From the NCBI GenBank assembly GCA_005408345.1, contig SEMN01000027.1:1059501-1123500 (forward strand): DNA of 64,000 nucleotides. Reading direction: 5' to 3'. How positions within the stretch are numbered: the first letter of the stretch is position 1; every line of letters starts with the position of its first letter. Positions 48,133-59,177 of this stretch are shown piece after piece. A model generated the notes under the pieces. It ran no database searches, was not told where the DNA came from, and saw nothing but the letters and a program-made list of their open reading frames with translations. A program made the position numbers and the translations under genes. This stretch comes from Macquaria australasica (lineage: Eukaryota > Chordata > Actinopteri > Centrarchiformes > Percichthyidae).

Positions 48133-49849
48133 CTTACTTTGGAACGCCTATGCTAATACAAACTTGCTCAAATAACAATAATCCTAATGGACAATACTGA
48201 TCTCCAGTTCCACTGTGGTCAGGAGATTAGCAATTACACATCACTTCACCAAGATCCAATCCTCTTAAGCGACTGTGTGACTGATGACCCTCGACTGGGT
48301 GGGGATAACACGCCCAGGGCTTCCCTGAGTGCAACACCGAGCAGAGCCCTAGCGTGGGCACCCTGGGTCCTTTGGTCCAGCAGGCCTAATGAGACTGCTT
48401 TAAAGAATGAGAGAAGGACAGGATATAACTAATCCATCCCACTTGACTGGTCATTCGACAGGCAGATCTGACAGAGATCCTCTTCTTCCATCCTCTCTCC
48501 TACTGTTCGGCCAAATGACGGGGTCTCTGGTGGTTTTTTATACACAGAGGCGGACAAATGAGGAAGAGTAAGGCAGAGAGATTAGTAAATAAAAGGCAGA
48601 AATAGGGTGAGAATGAAATGCTATGAAATACAGATGGATTTTTTTGTCTCACACTATGGGCTAAAAAAGGGAAGTACAGAGGTCAGATGGAGATCGAGAG
48701 GCATCACACAGCCTGAGGTTGGCATAGCACTCACTTGTTTGACCTTGCAGGACTTCAGCCCAGATGACATGAGTCAGAGTTTGGGAAATGGTTGAGCTGG
48801 TTGCCACAACATTGAAAAACCCAAAAAACACACAACTTGCATTTCAGTCTTGGTTGAAAGCCAACGGCTGTCACTGTTGTTCTAGCACATTTGAATAAAA
48901 CACGATCAAACAAGCAGTGCTGTTTACGCCTGCATGTTTCAACCTGAAATTATGCTTATTGCTTCATCCTTGCCAAACAGTGCCCCCAGTCCCTCTCTCT
49001 CTACCCCACTGAGAAACCTTCTGCAGCAACATTGTCGACCTGCTTCCCCAAAGCCAGCCAGCCATCCACCCACACAGAAAACACAACACAGCAATGCAAC
49101 TTGCATTAAGCGTGTCGTGAGAAGAGAATAAAACTTCAATCAACTTTTTCCATGTAATCATACATAACAACATTCCCATGTGCATCACTCCTAAATAATA
49201 CTTCTATAAGCCATTGGTCTCTTCATGCTTTATGTAAAGATTTCTCAGAATTTCTCAGCAGTTGTCTGTAATGATTAAAATGCTAAAAATAAAACAACTG
49301 ATAGGTCTGGGGTATTATCCTATCCTGCTGGGTCTACACAGTGTGTCTACATTATACGCATGGAGGCAGAATGTGTCGCCAGAGCTGTAGCTGTTGTCTT
49401 GACCTCCTGCGTCTGATGGGGGTTTAATGAGCCACAGCCTGTCAGGTCCGCTGAAGCCTGGACACGTCCCGCCGCAGACACACCCTGACACTGCTTTGCT
49501 GCTCGCTGCTTTGGTCTGCTGTTGGTGTTGATGCTACAAACTGGCCCTGCACACTCATCTCACTGTGTTCACTTTAAAACACAGTGCTAGGTTGCCATCA
49601 AGGCTGGAGAGGAATGTACTGCTTGTGACAAAGTGATAATCGTGTAATTCAGTGGATTATATTAAGTAATCAGGAATTTGCAATGAATACAATTTTCAAT
49701 GTCATGTCTAAACACACAGTATGACACTGTACTTCTTTATTTCAAAACGGTAATCTGTGACAGTTAACTGATGAGAAAGTAAAATGATGACCTCTTCTTC
49801 ACTCGCTCACTCACACTGTTTCAATTTGAAAGGCACAGTGATGCTTTGA

Positions 49850-50555
49850 GCCAGCATGCTCACATGCTAATGTTAACCATGTTCACCATCTTAGTTTAGC
49901 GTGCTACCGTGCTAACATTTGCTAATTAGTACTAAACACAAAAACTGCTGAGGCCGATGTCAATGTCATTAGTTTTCCAGGTATCAGGTATCCAGTACTT
50001 TTGTTTTAAACTCCTTTATAAGATCCTTTATGCGATTAGAAAATTAGGTGGTTTTCAATTTTGTCACTACTTTTTCTTCCTTCTTTGATTAAATGATAGT
50101 ATGTTCCTTTTCCTTGACACATTTTGAGATTGGTGCTGGAAATTAAAAACAGTGTCAGCATGCTAACATTTGCTAATTATCAATAAAAAGAGATGCTGAC
50201 GAGAGTGTCATTAAGCATTGGGCAAATTTATATTTTGACCTGATGATGGCGCTAGATGAAAAGTCAGGGGATCACCAAAGTTATTACAATTCATCCTGAG
50301 GGAAACATGAATGTCTAAATTCATGTTTCATACTAAATGTCAATATATCCAATAGTTGTTGAGATATTTCACTAAAAACCACATGGTCAACCTCATAGTG
50401 ACGCTAAAGGAAAAGTCAGGGGATCATGAAAGATTCATCATATGAGAACCATGAATGTCTGAACATAATTTCATGGCAATCCATCAAATAATTGTTGAGA
50501 TATTTCAGTCAGGACCGACGTGGTGGACCGACCAACATCGCCATCCCTAGAGCTA
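49850..50555. repeat. GCTAACATTTGCTAATTA / ATCACCAAAGTTATTAC repeat
   Basis: Two internal copies of GCATGCTAACATTTGCTAATTA-like sequence (about 49905-49930 and 50155-50180), and two copies of the CAGGGGATCA...CATGAATGTCT...CAATCCATC.AAT...GTTGAGATATTTC unit (50265-50375 and 50413-50515). A fragment of the same unit is at 22615-22705. A tandemly duplicated dispersed element, non-coding. Confidence 0.7.
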
Positions 50556-52489
50556 TCGGTACCAAGCATATATATTATTACTCCAGATGAATTATATAGA
50601 GCCAACAATATGAGATATAGAGGACACAATATATGAATTCAAGGATATCTAACCCTATAAAAAGAATGCTCAATTGAGATTTCTGACCTCTGGGTCAGGA
50701 AAGAGCTGACCAATACATATCCTGTTTCACTGACTTCCTCTCCACCAGCGACCAGCTCAGGATCTCTGCAGCTTGCAACCCGGGCCTTCCAGTGTAATTT
50801 CAAACCACAGCAATCTGTCAATGGCAAAACTAACATCCGCTTGACTTCGAGGCTATTCTTAGAGGTTGTTTTTTTTATGTGCTCACCATATTTGTTTAAA
50901 TCAGAAAACAAATTCTCAAGGCTATGACTCGGTGTGTAGGATAAACAGCTGCGCCATTTCTGTATGAAAGATGCCTTTCAGCCCTGAATTGCATAAATAC
51001 TCATGCTTGTATTATCCAGAGAACATTTATTGTTCTTAGTCCACTTAAAGAGAGACAAAGTGTAACTCAAGCTTCAATAAACTTTACATCCCAATTGCTG
51101 CACTGTAATAATACCTTATGGTGCAGCAGTGCTAATGCTAAAATTCCAGGTCCTGCGCTATTAAATTCTTCCCAGTGATTAGTTTAAAAAAGCTCGGGCC
51201 ATTTTACCCCTGGCAGCTCATAGTCATGAGTGAAACATCTTTATTACAGGACAAATTAACTAAGCAGTTATTTCAGGTTGGATCTCCAGGGTGTTCATTT
51301 ATTAAAGTTACACAGATGAGCTTTGCCATGGAGCTCAATAATTCAAAGTCGACTTGAAGCAAGGAATCGAGGACGTGAGGGAATAGCACTTGACATTGGG
51401 GTGGAGAGCGTCTTGAAAGACATTCAGGGGAAAAAAGGGTGTAAGCAAAACATCAATTAAGACGAGTGAATAATTGAATTGCTCGGTAAAAAGTGTAGCT
51501 CTGGCGAAGCTAAGAAAACAACAACAACTTGTCTTGACTGGTTAATCCAGCAGGGTAAAGTCCAGGGTGCACACGCTTCCATTTGAAACGACACTTAAAA
51601 ACAATTCATCAACTGATAGCCACGACTTTCACCTTCACTTTGGCAGCTCAACACTTATTCTAACATCCCTCATGTTTCAGTAACATTAGTGAGGCTTTAT
51701 GGTGAAAGCAGTGACTGTCAGCTCTTGTGATTCTCCCCATGTTCCTGATGTCTATCTAGATGCCGGCCCTCATCCCCATCAAAGCCGTCTCTCAGCTGGT
51801 AGATCGCTCTCTTGACATAATCGGCTTTGACCACAGCAGAGTTTGCTAAACTTCTGCAAAGACGAGAAACTTTTAACACAATCAGCTTTTGCCGTGAGAC
51901 GATGCTCCCATTTAACTCTGACGCTCTCAGTCTGATTGTCTGATTCTAAGCGTTCATGTCACTGAACAGCTTTTCTGCACTACATGAGCAGCAGAGTCGC
52001 TTCACGCTCATAAAAGCTCCTGTTGGTTTGACTTGGTGGAGCCATGCTTGCTCTGTTGTTCACATTCTGTTTCTGCTCTAAATGAGGTCTACGATAATGA
52101 AATTAGCCTGTTCAATTAGCTGAGCTAGAATGCTCCATGAATTTATGTAAGCCTTATTTGGTATTTTATGCATGCTCACTGAAAAGTTCAAGGCAGTGAA
52201 TAGTTGTCTTTCCTAAATATGAATTTTGGAGAATATTGATGGACTGACTGTGTGTTGTCAGCAAGAATGTGACCAGAATGCCTCACGGCTCCATTTGTTG
52301 GTCTCTCTGCAAGCATGTTGTGAATACACAACAGAAAAGACTCGAGGTTCTTTATAAGTCTGCATAAGCCAGACTAAAGTCAGCATGACGTAATAAAGTT
52401 CTTACTGACCACGTGCACTGTTGTTGCACATCCAATGGTAAACTTTAAGAGAGCAATCATCAATACACAGTGGCAAGTGTGAATAAAAC

Positions 52490-52860
52490 TAGAGCTGAAA
52501 CAATTCATTTAGTTAATTGCTGATTAGTTGAGAGACAGAAAATGAATCGTCAACAATTTTGATAACTGAGTAATCATTTAAGTATTAAATATTTTCTGGT
52601 TCAAGATTCTCAAATGTGAGGATTTGCTGCTCTTATATTAGGGCTGCAACTATTGATTATTTTCATTATCGATTAATCTGATCATTATTTTGTCAATGAA
52701 TCAATTTAAATCTATAAAATGTAGGGGATGTCTTTAAATGTCTGGTTTTATCTCACAAGGCCAAAAGTCCAAAACCCAAAGATTTTTAGTACAAATCCTC
52801 ACATTTGCTGATTACTTTTCTGTTGATTGACTAATCGACTAATTTCAGCTCTAAATTGAA
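52490..52860. mobile_element. Two adjoining TGCAACTA-family fragments
   Basis: 52490-52630 carries AGAGCTGAAACAATTCATTT and AATGAATCGTCAACAATTTT (inverted orientation). 52641-52855 carries AGGGCTGCAACTATTGATTA and ends TAATTTCAGCTCTAAA. The two may be one element with an internal insertion. Confidence 0.6.
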
Positions 52861-53091
52861 TATTTTGGGTTTTGGCCTGTTGGTCAGATGAAACAAACTG
52901 TTTTATGATGAGCTCTCTGAGCTTGTGATGGGCCTTTTTCACTATTTTCACTACAGTTTATAGAGTTAACAATCAAACGATCAATAGAAAAAATAGATAA
53001 TTGCTAATAAAATAGTAGCAGCCTTAAATGACACAAATAAATAGTACATTTTTATTCATGAAATAGAATTTTCATTATTGGTGAAATCTTT

Positions 53092-53575
53092 ATAAGATAA
53101 GATAAGATAAGATAAGATAAGATAAGATAAGATAAGATAAGATAAGCCTTTATTGTCCCACAGCGGGGAAATTTTCAGCATTACAGCAGCCAGCAAAAAT
53201 GTCATATATAGAAATACAATAAAAATAAATAGAAAAATAGAAAAATAGTCCTGTACACAGTATAGACAGAAATAAATAATAGAGTGACTGAGTGCAGTTG
53301 TAAGTATGAACAAATAGATAAGATAAAAATATTGCACATATATAATATACATGTACATGAAAATATTTCACAGCAACATATGAAGTAGATAACATCATGA
53401 ATAAAATATATGCATGAAGATAATGCACAGCAGCAGATGAAGTATAGTAGCGAATAGTCTGCACACTGACAGTCAAGTGTAGATTACCGGGAGCTGTACT
53501 GATTATAGAGTCTGACAGCAGCAGGCAGGAAGGACCTACGGTACCTCTCCTTCACATTATTTGATAGGAAAGCAT
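53092..53575. repeat. (GATAA)n tract and attached dispersed element
   Basis: About eleven GATAA units at 53095-53147 run directly into GCCTTTATTGTCCCACAGCG and GGGAAATTTTCAGCATTACA. Near 53500-53560 is TCTGACAGCAGCAGGCAGGA followed by CCTACGGTACCTCTCCTTCA. These blocks recur in fish genomes, probably as the 3' end of a retroelement carrying its own microsatellite tail. The protein-like frames over it are not credible. Confidence 0.65.
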
Positions 53576-53581
53576 TATTCT

Positions 53582-53925
53582 AGGGCTGCAACTAACGATT
53601 ATTTTCCTTACTGATTTATTTGTCAATTTTGTTTTGAATAATCAATGAATCTAAAAAATGTAAGATTGTGAAAGATGTCCATCATGTATTTTTAAAGCCC
53701 AAGGTGACGTTTTCAAATGTCGTTTTGTCTGACCAACAGTCCAAAATTCAAAGATATCTAGCTTACTATGATTGATATATAGACCAGATATAAACCAGCT
53801 AATCCTCACAACTGAGAAGTGAATGTTTAACATTTTTGCTTGAAAAATGACTTATATGATTAATCAATTACTAAAATAGTTGCTGATTAATTTTCTGTCA
53901 ATTGACTGATTAGATGAGCTCTACA
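53582..53925. mobile_element. TGCAACTAACGATT-family MITE copy
   Basis: It begins AGGGCTGCAACTAACGATTA and ends GACTGATTAGATGAGCTCTA, with internal AAGGTGACGTTTTCAAATGT. It lies immediately next to the GATAA-tailed element. Confidence 0.7.
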
Positions 53926-56569
53926 TTACGCAACATTAATTTTGAATGTTGTACAATACAGCTTAAATCTAAGCATAACATCATCAAACTTGAAAACATT
54001 TCCACCACTGATATTAAAAACTAAAACTGCTGCTGCATTATTCAGCCAAAGGGCTGTTATGTTACAAAAACAATAAAGATAATGTTGAAAAACAATTTGC
54101 ATAATGAAAATCTTGGACTGTCTGAGTTAGCCGTATAGTTGCAAAGAAGGTATTTTGTGCAAAGTGCAGGACAGGTGAGGAAAATAAACCTCTCTTGAAC
54201 CCATCCCACACATCGAACACTAAGCTCATCTCTTCACTCTAACCTGTAGTGAAGCACACTGCTCCTAATCTTACAGCATCCTCCCATGGGCGGTGTTGGA
54301 GGTCAGACAAGTAAGGCATCTTAAATAACCGGTGACCTTAAACTCATCTGAACTAATAGACTGGTGGAGTAGCAGGCAGACGGAAAATGCACAAGAGCCT
54401 TCTCGCAGCTCCGACTCCACCGTCTTATCTGACATCTGTGCCCTGACCTCTCCCGCCGAAACATTTACGTCAAACAGTGCGAGCAACGTGGGGTGCACTA
54501 AAGCTCCCTGATGCTCACTCACTTTCAAATCTAGGGCACGGGAGTGCTCAACACAAAACAGACAGCAGTGGCAGATTTAAAAATAAAAGATTAAATGCTT
54601 GTGGGTTGAAAAACACAAAATATCTCCCTACGTCATACACGGCGGCACACACACGCACGGAAACGTTTCTCTCTCTTACACACTCAATATAAACTCAATA
54701 CATGAAAAAGCTGATAAGAATACATGGAATGGAAAGTACATTCGCTTTTCTCTGCACGCCATCAATAAATCCACAATCTATTCCAGTGTGTGATTTTATT
54801 AAAGCTGCTCTTGTGTTTTGAGTGCATACAAAAGGGACTTATTGTAAGATTAAAACATTGTTTAGCATTGGAGTGACACCCATACACACACACACACACA
54901 CCTGACAGGATAAAACAGGCCCCAGTGGTGTTCCCTTTGGGGAAACGGTGTCTTTAACGTCACAGGATCAAGGTCAAGGCAGGGGCACATTAGTGGGGCA
55001 TGTTGTGTACACTCTGCTCTTCTGAGGAATACCGCTGCAACAACAGGTCCTCTTACTCAATCTGCCAGGATGCATTACACCCCTCGCTGCGATCAGAGAT
55101 GAGCTCTCATCAGGAGGAGAGAGCAGTTTAATTAAACAGAGCAGATTGGCTTCTCAACAAAGATGATGGATAAGAGAGACAGAAATGGGGGAAAAGCAGG
55201 GAGAAATTAGGGAAATTAAAAAGAGGATGATACAGAAAATAGAGCCGGCGCCAGCTTTGAAAGAAAATGGAATAAAATAGTAGAATCAACACAGAGGATG
55301 TAACATTATGAAAGAATGGCTAAAATCATAATAACAAAATGAATTATTCATAAGGAAATGGGGGGGAGGTTGAGTTCACTATAATGAGCATTTTTGTGAG
55401 GTCGCTATTTGGTAACCCAAGCAGGCCTTCAAGTGTGTGTGTGTGTGTGCCTTCAAGTGTGTGTGTGAGAGAGATACTGCTGATTCAGTAGGGATGGTTG
55501 AAGGTGACCCTCGCCTGCTCCTGCTGCCTGTCTCACCACCTGATATTGATCCCAGTCATCCAACTCAGATCTGACTCAAGGATATATGGATTCATTGCTT
55601 TCTTGACATTTCAAATATGGCACTGTGTAAATTGTAACTCTGCACACTATCATTGACTAGTTATTGATTTGCCACCTCAGTCAGAGTCCAACCACTTAAC
55701 AGTGGCTTATCCAATCCAAATAGAATCTCAGTGCATATAGGCAGGGACACAACAGTACCAGCATGGGAATGTTGTTGTTGAAATTTCATATCAGACTCCA
55801 CATGAACTGTTGAGGACTAAGAATAGAGCCGGCTACAACTGCAGAATCCAAATGCAGTGGCTGGGAGCAAAGGTTTGGACCACAGATGGGAGAAAATGCC
55901 TGCGTAGCCCTGCCCTGTCAAGGGTAAACTGCCTTGCACACACACACACACAACACATAACACAGCCCACACACATACACACACACACATACTTTGTTTT
56001 CACCACACCTTAAAAAAGCAGCATGAATATGCATGATGCCGAAGGGCACAGGAGGTACTTAATTAGACAATCAACAACTCCCAGATGACATGCATTACTA
56101 TGACAGAGGAGAAATGCACCTCACTTCATCCTACCCTCGTGTTAGCAGTGAGAGCAGAGTCGTGTTCGTACGTCGACATGCATTTCCACTTACTGGCAGC
56201 CCAAACTTGGGCTGAGAACAGGAATCAAAGGAGGACAAACAGCAGAGTAAAACCAAAAGGCTTTGCTTAGTAATAGTGGAAAACAGGAGCTGGGCTCATA
56301 CATGAGAGGGAAAAACAAACAGTGTGAGGACCAGCATGAGAGCATGTGTGGACAGTCAAACACCACATGTCTCCCCTTCTCTTCCAATGAATTAATGATT
56401 CATAATAACAGCATAACCTTGACTGCTCTCCAAACCCAGAGCAATGCACACTATTAAGCCATCCATCACTTCAAAACAAGCTCCATGTATCGAGCAGGGA
56501 CACACCCTAAACAAACAACAACACACAAACACACTCACACACACACAGTCGTGATTCCATCTCTTCAGA

Positions 56570-56775
56570 GGACATTACGTTGACTAACATTCATTTCCCT
56601 AACTTTAACCTAAACCTAACCTTAAACCAAGTCTTCACCCTAAAATGTAATGATTTACGTTATGGGGACTTGCGTTTCGTCCCCAAAAGGATGGCGAGTC
56701 CCCACAATGTGACTGTGTAAACAAATTTATGTCCTCACAACATGAGTAATAGAGCTGCGAGGTACTTGTGCACAC
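56570..56775. repeat. Dispersed repeat with telomere-like CCTAAC units
   Basis: CCCTAACTTTAACCTAAACC and TAACCTTAAACC run into TTACGTTATGGGGACTTGCG, GAGTCCCCACAATGTGACTG, TGTAAACAAATTTATGTCCT and CACAACATGAGTAATAGAGC. From memory this GTCCCCACAATGTGACT unit is a frequent fish repeat, so the TAACC units are probably part of it, not an interstitial telomere. Confidence 0.5.
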
Positions 56776-57180
56776 TCCTACACACATGCGTGCACACACA
56801 CCTGCCTGTGAACTACAGAGTACATCTTGCAAGTCTATTTCTTATGGCAAAATGGGTGCAGGTGCAATGAAAATGGGCTTCTGTTTACACTTCATAAAGA
56901 CAATTTTTGAAAAAGTAAAAAACAAATAATCATAGATTTACAAAAAAAGGTCTTAACAAACTTTTCAAACATAATAATCATGAGTTCATATGCACACACA
57001 CACACACACACGATAACAAATGTAAACTTCATCTGTCAAAATGACACTCTTATCCCTAAGATCTGCCACCATCATCACAAACCCACATTCTTCACTCTCA
57101 CTTAAACACACACACACTCGCTGACTAGTTTACATGCACACACACTCTCTCACTCACTCACTCACCCCCCTCTCTCCCTT

Positions 57181-57235
<55 letters not shown>

Positions 57236-57568
57236 GGTTACACACAACAGACTCTCAGATTTCTCATATTTAGGAAAAATACTGACCTGCCTTGGCGCTG
57301 ACACACACACATTCTTTTCAAGCAGTTCAGCCTTTCAAAGAGGATCCGTTTGAACGCGTCTATATACATTGGCCCGACTGAGGTTAAACAATAAGCCTGA
57401 ATAAATACGAGTTGCTTGGTTAAAAAAGCAGCAGCCTGGTGTATGTGTGTGTGGGATAAAAAGCAGTGATGAGTATATGGTACCACCGTATCCCAGAGAA
57501 AGTCAGAGGCGATGTGCACGACTGACGGGATATTTGGACAGTGATGCTCTGAAAGCCGTGGTGATCTT

Positions 57569-57604
<36 letters not shown>

Positions 57605-57635
57605 GAAATACACACACACACACACACACACATAG
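57181..57635. repeat. Cluster of CT, AC, GA and CA microsatellites
   Basis: CT then AC units at 57181-57232, GA units at 57572-57600 and CA units at 57608-57632, within 250-650 bp of the magix leader exon. The overlapping 180-codon minus-strand frame is mostly repeat-encoded. Confidence 0.85.
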
Positions 57636-57820
57636 CTATTATCGGGCAAATCTGACAGCGGTCGCTTATAAATTTTGCATCTGCTGCACTGCTAAAGGCA
57701 AAACAGCGTGCAGGATGGATAAATGGCATGGTCAAAACGTGCTGTTTAACTTGTGAGGTGTGTCTTTGCCTATTGAACAAAAAGTGCTGGACTTTAATTT
57801 GACTATGAGGACCGTCTTAC

Positions 57821-58060
57821 CTTCATGTTCGCTTTCTCCTCGTCAAATCCTCCTCCTCCCCCCCCCCCCCCCCAGTCTTCGTTTGGCGGATCGTGCAGGT
57901 TAATTAATTACGGACTCGTATGTTGGTTGATTCGGTTGCAGCAATCAACAAAAAAGACAAACGTCGGCAATGTCTGTTTGACCGGGTGGAGGTGTCATTG
58001 AACTGCAGGCGCGGTGCAGTCGAGCGGAGCGTCAATTCCCGAAGATTAGATTAGATAAAG
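57821..58060 (-). promoter_or_regulatory. magix: Probable magix leader exon with upstream ORF
   Basis: The minus strand has AAGCGAACATGAAG|GTAAGA, a strong donor, ending at 57821. No coding start of the MAGI type is present, so this is proposed as the untranslated first exon spliced to 45730. An ATG at 57826-57824 would read MKLICHV and stop at TAA overlapping the main start codon after splicing. A run of 16 G on the transcribed sense (57858-57873) lies 37 nt upstream of the donor. The upstream limit is not defined. Confidence 0.45.
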
Positions 58061-58870
58061 GCTGTGCTGTCCAGTAGCAGAAAGTGTGGTCAGGTTGGTG
58101 TTCCTGCTCCCAAAGGGCACTTTTGAGGGAAAGAAACAATGATAAAATGAGAAGGTTATCTTGGGAAGTTTAGGACCACGGAGGGGAGGGAATAAAATGA
58201 GTTAAAACCGCCCCTTATTATTCTCAGCCTCTCTGTACCTGCATCAGCAGCATCACTTTTCGCTTACGAGTTGTAACCAGGATTTAAAGGCGTGAGAACC
58301 AGATTAAAACGTTGAGTTTTTTTTAAGACTACTTTGCCTATTTGTCCAGTTGCGACGAGTGTCATTTGGTTAGGCTACAGTAACACATTCTAAGTTTATA
58401 AAGCTGCGAGTTTAGTTTAGATAAAACTTTAATGGGCCTCATATGGGCATAACCCACATCAGCCTGAACGCACCAATAATTCCTACTTTTCAAAACAGAA
58501 TCTGAAATTATTTTTTAAAAAGAGAAGGCCCATGCAATTATGCAAAATGTCGACAAAAAAAAAAATAGTGGAGTACGCCCTGCAACAAATGTAAAAATGA
58601 CCACAAAGTGTAAATAGCCTATTAGATGTAATGATACGACACATTGCATCTACTGTTTTGACAACTGAATCCACAAAATGTAATTTCAATAACTGCAATC
58701 GAGTATAATCAAGGACACACATATTATTGTCTTTTATTTGTATTTCTTTCCTGCCTAGCTCACTTCTCTGTGGAATATTATCTAATTTAGTTGCGCCTAC
58801 GCGACAAAACCTCTATTAAACCTTTGTCAAACCCACACTCTGCTAACGGGTCGTTGTACTTTCAATTCTG

Positions 58871-58891
58871 ATGCATGGTGGGAATTGTAGT
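58871..58891 (-). promoter_or_regulatory. ZNF143 (SBS-type) site upstream of gpkow
   Basis: On the minus strand the sequence is ACTACAATTCCCACCATGCA, an almost exact match to the long ZNF143/SBS2 consensus (ACTACAAYTCCCAGMATGCA). It lies about 100 bp upstream of the gpkow ATG, where such sites typically mark housekeeping promoters. Confidence 0.75.
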
Positions 58892-58931
58892 TGTTTGCAA
58901 AGGGTGAAACGAAACGAGCGCAGCGAAGTAA

Positions 58932-58949
58932 ACTACAACTACCAGAACA
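58932..58949 (+). promoter_or_regulatory. Second, degenerate ZNF143-type motif
   Basis: ACTACAACTACCAGAACA keeps the ACTACAACT half and most of CCCAGAATGCA, on the strand opposite to the first site and about 40 bp from it. It may fall inside the gpkow leader. Confidence 0.5.
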
Positions 58950-58983
58950 CCTTTCTCCTACATCTGCCGGCTACAAACAAATA

Positions 58984-59177
58984 ATGGCGTCGCACGGGGA
59001 AGACGCGGGTGCCCGTAAGGCTGCTGTTTCTGGGGAGCAAGGAGAGAGGAAGAGCACGGCGGTGTCGTTTGGTTTTACTAAAACAGTCAGCAAATTTAAG
59101 CCTTCGACTGGCGACGCTCTGACCAAGAAAGACGACAGAGATTACTTGACCGGAATCGACAGAAACGAATTGCAAAG
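58984..59177 (+). CDS. gpkow: gpkow exon 1
   Basis: Starts MASHGEDAGARKAAVSGEQG and carries the family motif VSFGFTKTVSKFKP, then DYLTGIDRNELQ. Donor CAAAG|GTAGGC, phase 2. Confidence 0.92.

Larger units (their letters stand above)
45731..57820 (-). other. magix: magix intron 1 (12 kb), rich in transposon remnants
   Basis: Inferred from the leader exon ending at 57821 and the coding exon starting at 45730. It contains nested elements at 46698-48132, a GCTAACATTTGCTAATTA-type repeat at 49850-50555, TGCAACTA-family copies at 52490-52860 and 53582-53925, a GATAA tract with attached element at 53092-53575, a GTCCCCACAA-type repeat at 56570-56775, and many CA, CT and GA tracts. No coding exon was found. 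Confidence 0.6.
57874..58983. promoter_or_regulatory. Divergent magix/gpkow promoter interval
   Basis: The two genes are head to head with at most about 1.1 kb between the magix leader donor region and the gpkow start codon. The gpkow-proximal 120 bp holds two ZNF143-type motifs. No TATA box is visible for either gene. The middle portion (58140-58800) is AT-rich and unremarkable. Confidence 0.5.

Noticed and set aside
56585..56640. Telomere-like CCTAAC/TAACC units
   Set aside because: They are degenerate and continuous with a common fish dispersed repeat, so an interstitial telomere is not supported.
57238..57780. 180-codon minus-strand frame near the magix leader
   Set aside because: The middle is encoded by CA and GA repeats and the ends show no recognisable domain; it begins close to the leader donor but lacks its own support.
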